Of a DNA stretch of 64,000 nt, positions 49,864 to 57,958 are shown piece by piece (position 1 is the stretch's first letter; every line of letters starts with the position of its first letter). Source of the DNA: Cloacimonetes bacterium UBA6097. GTDB taxonomy: Bacteria > Cloacimonadota > Cloacimonadia > Cloacimonadales > Cloacimonadaceae. The DNA is taken from NCBI GenBank assembly GCA_002435865.1, contig DIWV01000014.1:1-64000 (forward strand), in the 5' to 3' direction. Under the pieces are notes generated by a model that saw only the letters and a program-made list of their open reading frames with translations, was not told the DNA's origin and did not search any database. The translations under genes were made by a program, and so were the position numbers.

Positions 49864-51318
49864 ATGACAGAATTAAAACTTACCCTGGAGAACCTTAAAG
49901 ACTGCTTTCCTGCTTCTTTTACTGAAGAGCAGAAAGCTAAGGCACAGACGCTTTTCCTGAAAAAGCTGTCCCTTGCTATGCATACTTCCTACCAGGGCAA
50001 GATGCAGACCGTACCCAAAGCAGGAATCTGGGGATTTAACTGGTTTAATGTCTGGTACACCCCCGGAGTTTCTTCTGTTTCCACAACCATTCGTGACAAC
50101 CCGGACTCTTCATTCCAATTGAGCAACCGCAGCAATCTTGTAGCAGTTGTAAGTGATTCAACACGGGTTCTGGGAGATGGGGACTGCACACCTCCGGGCG
50201 GACTTGGTGTTATGGAAGGCAAGGCAATGCTGATGAAGCACCTTGGTGGTGTGGATGCCATAGCTTTATGCATAAATAACCGTGATGAGAATGGTAAAGC
50301 AGACCCTGATAGAATCATTGAATTCGTTAAAATGCTCGAACCCAGTGTCGGGGCTGTTAATCTGGAAGATATCTCACAGCCAAACTGCTATAAAGTTTTG
50401 GATACACTACGCGAAGAGTGCAATATCCCCGTCTGGCATGATGACGCACAGGGCACAGCCTGCGTAACTTTGGCAGGACTTATCAATGCTCTGAAGCTGG
50501 CTGATAAAAAGATTGAAGACGTAAAGACTGTTCTATATGGTGCCGGTTCGTCCAATACAACCATTGCAAGTTTCCTGCTGCAGAGCGGATTGAAGCCGGA
50601 AAACGTTATCATTTTTGACAGTAAGAGCGGACTTCATATAAAAAGAAAAGACCTTGAAAGTAATCCCAATGAGTTTAAGAAGTGGGAACTGGCTTTAAAG
50701 ACAAATCCACTTTGCATAGATAGAATCGAAGATGCAATGAAAGGTGCGGATGTTCTTATAGCGCTATCCACTCCCGGACCGGATACTGTGAAGAAAGAAT
50801 GGATTAAGCTCATGAACAGTAAGGCGATTGTCTTTGTCTGTGCCAATCCTGTTCCCGAGATTTATCCTTTTGCAGCAAAAGAAGCAGGTGCCTTTATTGT
50901 TGCAACGGGAAGGGGTGATTTCCCCAATCAGGTAAACAATTCTTTAGGTTTTCCCGGTATCCTGAAAGGGGCTTTGATGGTTCGTGCAAGAAAAATAACT
51001 GATGCAATGGCAATAAGAGCTGCGCACTCATTGGCAGATTTTGCGGAGAAAAGAGGTATTGACAAGGATAACATTCTTCCCACTATGGACGAAATTGAAG
51101 TGTTCCCACAGGAAGCTGCAGATGTTGCCATGCAGGCTATTGAGGATGGAGTTGCCAGAATCCAGCTAACCTGGGATGAAGCATATAACAAAGCAAAGCA
51201 GGAAATTGACGAGTCCAGGGCTGTAACAGCCTTACTGATGAAAGAAGGATTAATAAAAGAACCTTCTCGGGATATGATTAATAATATATTTACTGAAGTT
51301 ATCAGGGAGTTATCATGA
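49864..51318 (+). CDS. NAD(P)-dependent malic enzyme
   Basis: The 484-residue protein has the malic enzyme features: YTPGVSSVS (about 61-69), SDSTRVLGDGD (about 101-111), the metal and substrate site VNLEDISQPNCYKV, WHDDAQGTACVT and a dinucleotide site at VLYGAGSSNTT. It decarboxylates malate to pyruvate. With the fumarase genes it makes a fumarate-to-pyruvate route. Its end overlaps the PhnE-like gene by four bases. Confidence 0.9.
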   Translation: MTELKLTLENLKDCFPASFTEEQKAKAQTLFLKKLSLAMHTSYQGKMQTVPKAGIWGFNWFNVWYTPGVSSVSTTIRDNPDSSFQLSNRSNLVAVVSDSTRVLGDGDCTPPGGLGVMEGKAMLMKHLGGVDAIALCINNRDENGKADPDRIIEFVKMLEPSVGAVNLEDISQPNCYKVLDTLREECNIPVWHDDAQGTACVTLAGLINALKLADKKIEDVKTVLYGAGSSNTTIASFLLQSGLKPENVIIFDSKSGLHIKRKDLESNPNEFKKWELALKTNPLCIDRIEDAMKGADVLIALSTPGPDTVKKEWIKLMNSKAIVFVCANPVPEIYPFAAKEAGAFIVATGRGDFPNQVNNSLGFPGILKGALMVRARKITDAMAIRAAHSLADFAEKRGIDKDNILPTMDEIEVFPQEAADVAMQAIEDGVARIQLTWDEAYNKAKQEIDESRAVTALLMKEGLIKEPSRDMINNIFTEVIRELS

Positions 51319-52349
51319 AGATAGCTACGATAATCAAACGAATCAGCATAAACTTCGGTTTCTGGTTGTATATCAGTGCCTGCGCTTTGTATATTCTAAA
51401 CGTTAGCACAGAGCAAAACCACAAATGGTGGTATGTGTTTATTGCTTCGTTTATATTAACTTTATTGAGTATGAAATCAAAAACCAATATCGGGAAATAT
51501 CTCACCAAGCCCAAAGTCCCGATGCCTACATCCAAAAATCAAAAGACAACCGCTGTAATTGTACCTGCCAGATGGCACAAAACTCTCTGGGGCTGGCAGA
51601 TAGCGCTGGTTTTAATCCTTACTTTCATTACCGGCTGGATGGTCGTGGAAATCAATCCGGGTAAGTTTTTCCTGCAGTTTAAAAATGCGGGAGGAATCAT
51701 GTCCGGTATCTTTAATCCTGATTTCACAGCCCTGATGCCGATGATAAAGGCTTTGATAGAAACTATCTTCCTGGCTTTGATGAGCACAGTGTTTGCCATT
51801 CCTTTCGCTTTCCTGATCAGCTTCTTTGCTGCTAGAAACCTGATGCCAAAAACCTGGCTGGGCAATTCTGTTTATGTTATCATCAGAACGGTAGCAACAA
51901 TTGGACGCTCAATTGAAGCAATCGTCTGGGCGATAATCTTTTGTGTCTGGGTAGGCATCGGACCTTTTGCAGGCATGCTGGCGCTTTGGGTGCACAGCAT
52001 AGCATCTTTGATAAAGCTTTATTCAGAACAGATAGAAAACATAGATCCCGGTCCTGTGGAAGCGATTAAAGCCACAGGCGCAGCAACTCTGCAGGTCTGG
52101 CGTTATGCTGTGATTCCGCAGATCCTGTCACCTTATCTGGCATTTACCATTTACAGATGGGACATAAATGTGAGGATGGCAACAATAGTCGGCTTTGTTG
52201 GCGGCGGTGGTATCGGACTGGCTTTGCAGCAGCAGCAACAAATGCTGGCATGGCGCAACGTTGGACTGATTATGTGGCTGATTGCATTGGTGGTCTGGAT
52301 AATGGATATGATTTCAGGCGCAGTACGGCAAAGCCTGAGTGAGATATAG
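51315..52349 (+). CDS. PhnE-like ABC transporter permease (orphan)
   Basis: The 344-residue protein has N-terminal helices (two in residues 1-60 and one near 93-112) ahead of a PhnE-type permease domain (about 135-335) with the ABC-binding EAIKATGAATLQVWRYAVIPQ loop (given as EAIKATGA) and GGGGIGLALQ. PhnE permeases import phosphonates or phosphite, but the substrate is not certain. No PhnC ATPase or PhnD binding protein is nearby in the window. It is translationally coupled to the malic enzyme gene. Confidence 0.8.
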   Translation: MKIATIIKRISINFGFWLYISACALYILNVSTEQNHKWWYVFIASFILTLLSMKSKTNIGKYLTKPKVPMPTSKNQKTTAVIVPARWHKTLWGWQIALVLILTFITGWMVVEINPGKFFLQFKNAGGIMSGIFNPDFTALMPMIKALIETIFLALMSTVFAIPFAFLISFFAARNLMPKTWLGNSVYVIIRTVATIGRSIEAIVWAIIFCVWVGIGPFAGMLALWVHSIASLIKLYSEQIENIDPGPVEAIKATGAATLQVWRYAVIPQILSPYLAFTIYRWDINVRMATIVGFVGGGGIGLALQQQQQMLAWRNVGLIMWLIALVVWIMDMISGAVRQSLSEI

Positions 52350-52417
52350 AAATCAAGGAATGGATTCCCGATCAGGTTGGGCAAGACAATTAACAAGAAC
52401 TACTTTCAGGTCTGTCA

Positions 52418-52505
52418 TTCCCGCGAAGGCGGGAATCCAGTCTTAGAGACAGCAGGCACGGTTATTTAATAAAACAGCATGGGTTCCTGCCTACGCAGGA
52501 ACGAC
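52418..52505. repeat. Dispersed double-hairpin repeat, copy 2
   Basis: TTCCCGC/GCGGGAA forms a hairpin at 52418-52435, and GTTCCTGC/GCAGGAAC at 52483-52502. Bases 52471-52505 match the reverse complement of 2946-2980 with two mismatches. It lies in the gap between the PhnE-like and nucleoside phosphorylase genes. Confidence 0.8.
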
Positions 52506-52524
52506 GAAAAAAGGAAAAAAACAC

Positions 52525-53871
52525 ATGAATCCTGTTGAACTGATACTTAAAAAACGTAATGGCTATATTTTAACAGCCGAAGAGATAAACTTTTTTATCA
52601 ATTCCTACTTAAGCGGCAAAATCACTGAATACCAAATGTCCGCCTTTCTGATGGCGATTTATTTCCAGGGATTGATGCCTGAAGAAATCAGCTCTTTAAC
52701 CAAATGTTACATTGATTCCGGCAAAAGCATTGAGTTTCCTGTTGGTTTAATTACCGCAGACAAACATTCCACCGGTGGAGTAGGCGACAAAATCAGCCTG
52801 ATGCTGGCTCCGATTGCTGCTGCTTTGGGACTGTATGTACCGATGATTTCAGGCAGAGGTCTTGGACATACAGGCGGTACCCTGGACAAACTGGAAGCTA
52901 TTCCCGGTTTTCAAACCCAGTACAACATGGAAGATTTCAGGGACTTGACCATCAAACATAAAGTGGCAATGGTCGGGCAATCTGCCCAGCTTGTGCCAGC
53001 AGATAAAAAGATTTATGCCCTGCGTGATGTAACGGCAACTGTGGAAAGTCCGGGTCTCATCACAGCCAGCATTATGAGCAAGAAGATTGCCGAAGGCGCC
53101 AGGCATCTGGTCATAGATTTAAAAGTCGGCAGCGGTGCTTTTATGCCAAACCTGCAAAGAGCAAAGGAACTGGCAGAGCTGCTGATTAAAACAGGACATA
53201 GTTTCGGACAAAAAGTCACAGTTGTGTTCACCAATATGAACGCTCCACTGGGAACTCATATCGGCAATGCCCTGGAAGTGATTGAAGCGATTGATTATCT
53301 AAAGGGTGTTTATCTGCCTGACACGCAAATCATTACCGAAACTCTGGTGGCAGAAATGCTGCTCAGCGCTGAAATAGTTAAAACGCTGGAAGAAACAATC
53401 CAGAAGATTAGAGAAGTTGTGCAAAACGGTAGCGCTCTGCAGAAATTCAAAGAGATGATTACAGCGCAGGGCGGCGATGCCTCTGTTTGTGACGATTACA
53501 GCAGGTTTGACCAGGCACAGCACAAAATACCCATTATTGCTCAGCAGACAGGCTTTGTACAAAGCATTGACTCTAAAAACATCGGCTATGCATTGATAGG
53601 TGTAAAAGCAGGCAGAACCAGCGTTACAGACCCCATTGAATATGGCACGGGCGCAATATTCTATCCCAAAGTAGGCGACAAAATCAGTGCAGGACAGGAA
53701 ATCGGAACTCTGTTTACCAATTCTCAAGAGAATAGCAGCGAAGTCATAAAACGCATTCTATCGGGTATTAAACTAAGCCCTGAAAATGTTGCTCATGAAC
53801 CAATAATCCTGGGCAGAATGACTTTGGCAGACCTGACTATTAATACACAAAATCCGATATCTTTTATTTAG
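52525..53871 (+). CDS. Pyrimidine-nucleoside phosphorylase (thymidine phosphorylase family)
   Basis: The 448-residue protein has the family signature SGRGLGHTGGTLDKLE (about 111-126), the phosphate site KHSTGGVGDKIS (about 81-92) and a helical N-terminal domain typical of DeoA/Pdp. It splits pyrimidine nucleosides with phosphate into base and (deoxy)ribose 1-phosphate. This fits nucleoside fermentation together with the purine genes. It runs almost to the stop of the convergent secreted-protein gene (9 bases apart). Confidence 0.9.
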   Translation: MNPVELILKKRNGYILTAEEINFFINSYLSGKITEYQMSAFLMAIYFQGLMPEEISSLTKCYIDSGKSIEFPVGLITADKHSTGGVGDKISLMLAPIAAALGLYVPMISGRGLGHTGGTLDKLEAIPGFQTQYNMEDFRDLTIKHKVAMVGQSAQLVPADKKIYALRDVTATVESPGLITASIMSKKIAEGARHLVIDLKVGSGAFMPNLQRAKELAELLIKTGHSFGQKVTVVFTNMNAPLGTHIGNALEVIEAIDYLKGVYLPDTQIITETLVAEMLLSAEIVKTLEETIQKIREVVQNGSALQKFKEMITAQGGDASVCDDYSRFDQAQHKIPIIAQQTGFVQSIDSKNIGYALIGVKAGRTSVTDPIEYGTGAIFYPKVGDKISAGQEIGTLFTNSQENSSEVIKRILSGIKLSPENVAHEPIILGRMTLADLTINTQNPISFI

Positions 53872-53879
53872 TTTATATC

Positions 53880-55241
53880 TTACTTCAAAAGAAGCATTTT
53901 TTTCACTACAGTTTCTCTTCCATTTGAAAGCTTATAAATGTATATTCCTGATGCCATTTTTTCCCCTTGAATATCTGTTCCATTCCAATCAATAAAGTGT
54001 TCTCCTGCTTTTAATTGAGCTTTATCATACAGTATTTTTACAAGTTGTCCGCGTGAGTTGTAAATCTTTAGACTTATTGCACCGTTTTTCCGGTTGGAGA
54101 AGCTTATTTTAGTTGTTTGTGAGAAAGGATTTGGATAGTTTTGTTTGAGAGTCAATCCGTTGACAGAAGGAATCGCATTATCCTCATTGGAGACATAGTA
54201 TTCCCATGTGTAACTGATACCGGAGTTGGAAGGGGGAGAAAATCCATCATCAACAGAGTAACCTTCACCCTTGAATAGACCGTTCTGGTCAAACACCAGA
54301 CAATAATGGGGCGGATAGAAATCTGGAGGAGGAGGAATAAATTGCGTCTCCCATTGCTCAATATCAATCTGTGGAATACCGGGAGTGTAATAGTGTATCT
54401 GATAGTAATCATATCGTACATCCGACCAGACGCTGTCCTGATAAACCTGTACACATAAAGAATCTACAAGATATGGAGCAGTCAAACCTGAAAAATTATT
54501 GTCCAGACAACTGCCGGGCATATATCCCATCCTTTGCAGAAACATCGGGTTTTGAGTCTTGAAATAATATCCGTCCGGATACATGTCCGGTCTATAATAA
54601 AGCAAGACACGCTTAGTTAGCTGCCAACTTAAAGGATCGGCTGATGTATAGACTAATTCAGATGTTTTTCTTCCAAGGCTGTCATATACATTGATAGTTT
54701 TCTGATAATGTCCAAAGACGTAATTATCGTAGGTGTGCTTATAGCTGCTGTCCGGCTCATTTCTTGTAGTATAGTAATAATTTTCGTGAGTTGTGAGAAG
54801 CAGTGCCTCATGATATATCCTGGTAGAGTTATATTCCACCAGTCTGTTCTGAGTATCATAATGCCCATTCCAGAAAAGCATAACATCTCCCTGACCAACG
54901 CTGATATTGTATGAGACAGATTTCCAATCGGGAGTCTGGAATACTGAGGGATTATAGTAAACTGTATTCAGATGGAACCAACCGGAATCAACACCATTTA
55001 TTACATCGCGGTGTTCGGCATAGATGGAATCTATCACATCTGTATGCTCTGCCAGATAATAGGGGATCTCACGCGAGTAACTGTTGTGGGGCATCCAGTT
55101 TCCTCCATTATAATCATAGCCTTCATAGTGTGAATCTCTTTGGGAAATTCTCCATACTCCGTTGATTTGCGCATTAAGTAAACATGAACTCAAAATACAG
55201 ATACTGAAATTAACCAACATGATAGTAAAAAATCTGCTCAT
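53880..55241 (-). CDS. Secreted protein with T9SS/FlgD-type C-terminal module
   Basis: The 453-residue protein has a signal peptide (about 1-24, with SSCLLNAQ at the end; a lipoprotein cut at Cys20 is also possible). A Tyr-rich body, about 25-360, carries YD-like short motifs (YDTQNRLVEY, YDSLGRKTSEL). The classic tail is LKQNYPNPFSQTTKISF, ISLKIYNSRGQLV, GEKMASGIYIYKL and KKMLLLK. The two YD-like motifs recall RHS/YD-repeat proteins but only twice, so the body is unassigned. It is probably exported and surface-attached. Confidence 0.82.
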   Translation of the reverse strand: MSRFFTIMLVNFSICILSSCLLNAQINGVWRISQRDSHYEGYDYNGGNWMPHNSYSREIPYYLAEHTDVIDSIYAEHRDVINGVDSGWFHLNTVYYNPSVFQTPDWKSVSYNISVGQGDVMLFWNGHYDTQNRLVEYNSTRIYHEALLLTTHENYYYTTRNEPDSSYKHTYDNYVFGHYQKTINVYDSLGRKTSELVYTSADPLSWQLTKRVLLYYRPDMYPDGYYFKTQNPMFLQRMGYMPGSCLDNNFSGLTAPYLVDSLCVQVYQDSVWSDVRYDYYQIHYYTPGIPQIDIEQWETQFIPPPPDFYPPHYCLVFDQNGLFKGEGYSVDDGFSPPSNSGISYTWEYYVSNEDNAIPSVNGLTLKQNYPNPFSQTTKISFSNRKNGAISLKIYNSRGQLVKILYDKAQLKAGEHFIDWNGTDIQGEKMASGIYIYKLSNGRETVVKKMLLLK

Positions 55242-55458
55242 TAGAGACCTCCATTAAGTAGGAAACAAGTCATGAGTTAATTTATCTAAATTATTAGTCT
55301 TTTATAATTTATTAAGCAAATATTATTCCATTTTGTCTGTTTTGTCGAGTTGGTCCTTTGGATTGGCTGGTAATTCCTTGGCTCTTCTTTCTTCCTTCAT
55401 ACCCCTTTTTTCCTTCTTTCATGCATCTATCGTTTTACAGAATATCAACAGCATATTT
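55242..55458. other. Intergenic region, promoter side of the secreted-protein gene
   Basis: No gene is seen. The stretch is A/T-rich and would hold the promoter of the minus-strand gene at 55241, which I could not place with confidence. Confidence 0.35.
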
Positions 55459-55479
55459 ACAGTATAGTTTTTGTATTCA

Positions 55480-55534
55480 AGTATACAGAAACTATACAGA
55501 AAGTATACTGCAACTATACTGTAACTATACTGAA
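55480..55534. repeat. Five 11-bp tandem repeats (iteron- or operator-like)
   Basis: Units of 11 bases follow without gaps: AGTATACAGAA, ACTATACAGAA, AGTATACTGCA, ACTATACTGTA and ACTATACTGAA. An inverted copy ACAGTATAGTT lies just upstream near 55459-55469. The period equals one helical turn. The array sits between two divergent genes, about 125 bases before the gene at 55659. Confidence 0.75.
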
Positions 55535-55658
55535 GATAATAAGAGATGAGAATGAGACAACCGAGGGAAAAATACCGGTGAAATTGATGGGTAGCTTTTT
55601 TGCTTGACCTGATAAACATTATACTTACAAGTGAATATACAAGCAATGGAGAGGAAAA

Positions 55659-56705
55659 ATGAGCAAAGTACTTTATATTGAAGATGAACTGACAAAGAAT
55701 ATCCCGACCTTAAAGAGATTTTTTGCTCCCATTTTAGCGAGCAGGAACTTGTTGAAGCAGTTTATTGAGATAGAGGACAGCAAACAGATATTTAACCGGG
55801 ATATTGTCAGGATTTGCAACAAAGCTACAGAGCTTGATGTTGTTTACAAGTTTTCGATAGCCCTGGATAAAATCGTTCATCATCACTTGGATTATGACCT
55901 GATAATTATCGACAGGGATCTCTCCACTTATGATTATTCGAAAGACTGGGAAGGAATCAAGGCAGACTTAAAATTTTTGAGTCTTAGTGATCCGGTGGAT
56001 AATCCGGCAGAATATCATGGAAAAGAGGGTGACCTGCTTTTACTGATACTTTTGAGGATAGATCAGACTTACAGGGATAAGGTTTATTTTCTGGCAAAAA
56101 ATAGTAAAGACATAGTAAAAAGCTCTGTTGAACTGGAAACTATAATCAATATTACTCATTTTTCCACGAACAGAATCCTGGAAAAAGGCACTGATGATGA
56201 ATATGCAATCAGTCATATTATTGCCGACCTACCTACCTTTTCCATTCAAAATAAGTATAAGGAACAATGCGATATCCTAAGGAAACAATTCTCAGAAGAA
56301 GAAGTTAACCAGTTTATCTCCATTGTTAAATTATCATATAACATTGAAAACAAAATTGTCTTCCTGCAGAAATTACGACCCCTAACAGAGAGATTTCTTG
56401 TGACTTTGGCAAATCAAATCAACGATAAAAAAGCCAGATACTGGGATAAGTACCACGGCAATGTCAGTTTGCAGGAAAAGGATTTTATTAATAGCCTGGA
56501 TGAAATCAATAACAGGCATAAAATCGGTTATAACAAAAACATCCGCCAATGCCTGTATTCACTGTGGCAGATTCCCAGTGATTTTGCCAACCATACTTCA
56601 GGGAATCCTGATGATATTACTATTTATACAATTACCGCTATGCTGAATCAATTGTGTGATGTGATTTTGTGGTTTGACAGGGCAATGGAGAATCTGAAGA
56701 AGTAA
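55659..56705 (+). CDS. Receiver-like protein with helical C-terminal domain, family unknown
   Basis: The 348-residue protein starts like a response-regulator receiver (VLYIEDE at 4-10, and DLIIIDRDLS near 87-96 in the place of the phospho-Asp strand), but with an irregular insert between, so it is not a standard REC domain. The second half (about 190-348) is helical and ends with SLWQIPSDFANHTSGNPDD and ITAMLNQLCDVILWF, which recalls HEPN/DUF4145-type helical domains. No kinase, output domain or partner gene is adjacent. It starts behind GGAGAGG and is followed by a strong terminator, so it is a single-gene unit. The function is unknown. Confidence 0.7.
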   Translation: MSKVLYIEDELTKNIPTLKRFFAPILASRNLLKQFIEIEDSKQIFNRDIVRICNKATELDVVYKFSIALDKIVHHHLDYDLIIIDRDLSTYDYSKDWEGIKADLKFLSLSDPVDNPAEYHGKEGDLLLLILLRIDQTYRDKVYFLAKNSKDIVKSSVELETIINITHFSTNRILEKGTDDEYAISHIIADLPTFSIQNKYKEQCDILRKQFSEEEVNQFISIVKLSYNIENKIVFLQKLRPLTERFLVTLANQINDKKARYWDKYHGNVSLQEKDFINSLDEINNRHKIGYNKNIRQCLYSLWQIPSDFANHTSGNPDDITIYTITAMLNQLCDVILWFDRAMENLKK

Positions 56706-56710
56706 AAAAG

Positions 56711-56740
56711 AAAGGCTGTCCGTTACCGGGCAGCCTTTTT
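56711..56740. terminator. Bidirectional intrinsic terminator
   Basis: AAAGGCTG (56711-56718) pairs with CAGCCTTT (56731-56738), with CCG/CGG inside and T-runs on both strands. It serves the gene ending at 56705 and the convergent zinc-ribbon gene ending at 56764. Confidence 0.85.
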
Positions 56741-56763
56741 GTTATATGTTTTAGCAAATTAAA

Positions 56764-56943
56764 TTAATATTCGCGTCTTCCATATCCTCTTTCAGAATTT
56801 CTCTGCTGCTTGTGAGCTCTGCGGCAATCAGGGCAACGCTGAGGTTCGTTGGTTAGTCCTTTTTCCTGGTAGAAGGTCTGTTCGCCTTCCGTGAAGATGA
56901 ATTCTTTGCTGCAATCTTTGCAGGTTAAGTTTTTGTCAACCAT
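56764..56943 (-). CDS. Small zinc-ribbon protein 1 of 3
   Basis: The 59-residue protein has two zinc-binding pairs, CKDC (8-11) and CPDC (37-40), with the family core FTEGEQTFYQEKGL between them and an Arg/Gln-rich end (GYGRREY). It fits the probable zinc-ribbon family with CxxC-x25-CPxC spacing; the function is unknown, but the basic tail could bind nucleic acid. Two close paralogues follow at 57214 and 57621. It has a hairpin leader and GGAGACC ribosome site like the others. Confidence 0.82.
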   Translation of the reverse strand: MVDKNLTCKDCSKEFIFTEGEQTFYQEKGLTNEPQRCPDCRRAHKQQRNSERGYGRREY

Positions 56944-56959
56944 TATGGTCTCCTTTTTT

Positions 56960-56993
56960 TTCGGGATTTAAGCACTCTGTGTAGCATCCCGAA
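56960..56993 (-). promoter_or_regulatory. Leader hairpin of zinc-ribbon gene 1
   Basis: On the minus strand TTCGGGAT pairs with ATCCCGAA (8 bp) about 20 bases upstream of the start codon, just before the ribosome site. The loop contains TGCTTAAATCCC, shared with the other two leaders. A TTGACA lies further upstream (about 57062-57067, minus strand). Confidence 0.6.
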
Positions 56994-57162
56994 TCATTTG
57001 GGAGACATTGCAAGAAATGTTAAATCGCATTTGTATCACTTTTTTGCTGACAGCGATTATCTGTCAACACATATAATATAATCCAATTTATTATTTTGCA
57101 AAGAGATATATTAATTTTGCCATAAACTGGAAGAAGGGTTTTTTAAATCAAAGGAAAAAAAC

Positions 57163-57186
57163 AGGCTGCCCGGTTAAAAGCAGCCT
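57163..57186 (-). terminator. Terminator of zinc-ribbon gene 2
   Basis: AGGCTGC (57163-57169) pairs with GCAGCCT (57180-57186). On the minus strand this is followed by a run of seven T, so it stops transcription of the gene ending at 57214. Confidence 0.8.
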
Positions 57187-57213
57187 TTCAGTTAGTTGGG
57201 TTAAAAAACTAAA

Positions 57214-57393
57214 TTAATAGTCGCGTCTGCCAAATCCTCTGTTAGAGTTTCTTTGCTGTTTGCGAGCTTTACGGCAATCGGGACAACGTTGTGGTTCGTT
57301 TTGTAATCCCTTTTCCTGGTAGAAAGTCTGTTCGCCTTCTGTAAAGACGAATTCCTGGTTGCAGTCTTTGCAGACTAAGGTTTTGTCGGGCAT
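57214..57393 (-). CDS. Small zinc-ribbon protein 2 of 3
   Basis: The 59-residue protein has CKDC (8-11) and CPDC (37-40) with FTEGEQTFYQEKGL between them, and ends GFGRRDY. It is nearly the same as proteins 1 and 3. ATG 57393 is chosen over 57396 because it keeps the same distance to GGAGACC as in the paralogues. It has its own leader hairpin and terminator and so is a separate transcription unit. Confidence 0.85.
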   Translation of the reverse strand: MPDKTLVCKDCNQEFVFTEGEQTFYQEKGLQNEPQRCPDCRKARKQQRNSNRGFGRRDY

Positions 57394-57407
57394 CATGGTC
57401 TCCTATG

Positions 57408-57454
57408 TTTTTTTCGGGATTTAAGCATTCAGGGTTGAGGAATCCCGAAAAAAA
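57408..57454 (-). promoter_or_regulatory. Leader hairpin of zinc-ribbon gene 2
   Basis: On the minus strand TTTTTTTCGGGATT pairs with AATCCCGAAAAAAA, a perfect 14-bp stem, just before the ribosome site. The stem is longer than in leader 1 but sits in the same place, and the loop again holds TGCTTA. Confidence 0.65.
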
Positions 57455-57566
57455 GGAAACCGACTCAAGGATGTTAAATCACAGTTAGTAAAACTTTTTA
57501 AGATAATTATTTTCTGTCAATTTATTTTTTTATTTTGACGGAAGTATTTTGTAAACACAAAAAAAA

Positions 57567-57589
57567 AGACTGCCCTAAAAGAGCAGTCT
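57567..57589 (-). terminator. Terminator of zinc-ribbon gene 3
   Basis: AGACTGC (57567-57573) pairs with GCAGTCT (57583-57589). On the minus strand a run of about ten T follows. Confidence 0.82.
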
Positions 57590-57620
57590 GATTGTTATAT
57601 GTTTAAGCAAGTTTTATTGA

Positions 57621-57800
57621 TTAATACTCGCGTCTACCATATCCACGGTTTGAATTTCTTTGTTGCTTGCGAGCTTTGCGGCAATCGGGGCAACGCATTG
57701 GTTCGTTCTGTAGACCTTTTTCTTGATAAAAAGTCTGTTCGCCTTCTGTGAAGATGAATTCCTGGCTGCAATCTTTGCAGACTAATGTTTTGTCGGCCAT
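57621..57800 (-). CDS. Small zinc-ribbon protein 3 of 3
   Basis: The 59-residue protein has CKDC (8-11) and CPDC (37-40), with FTEGEQTFYQEKGL between and the end GYGRREY; Met replaces Gln before the second pair (EPMRCPDC). It has GGAGACC before the start and the same gene-leader-terminator plan as its paralogues. Function is unknown, as for the family. Confidence 0.83.
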   Translation of the reverse strand: MADKTLVCKDCSQEFIFTEGEQTFYQEKGLQNEPMRCPDCRKARKQQRNSNRGYGRREY

Positions 57801-57813
57801 AACGGTCTCCTAG

Positions 57814-57863
57814 GTTTAATTTTGGGATTTAAGCAATCTGTGTCAGGGCTGCCCAAATTAAAC
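57814..57863 (-). promoter_or_regulatory. Leader hairpin of zinc-ribbon gene 3
   Basis: On the minus strand GTTTAATTTGGG pairs with CCCAAAATTAAAC with one bulged base. The stem sequence differs from leaders 1 and 2 yet pairing is kept, and the loop shares TGCTTAAATCCC. It ends just before the ribosome site. Confidence 0.65.
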
Positions 57864-57958
57864 GGGAACCGGTTCATGGAATGTTAAATCGCAATAAAGA
57901 ACTTTTTTTCATACAGTTATATTCTGTCAACAGATATATTTTTTGGGGGCTGTTTATT

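Noticed and set aside
55480..55534. CRISPR array
   Set aside because: The 11-base units have no spacers between them and there are no cas genes.
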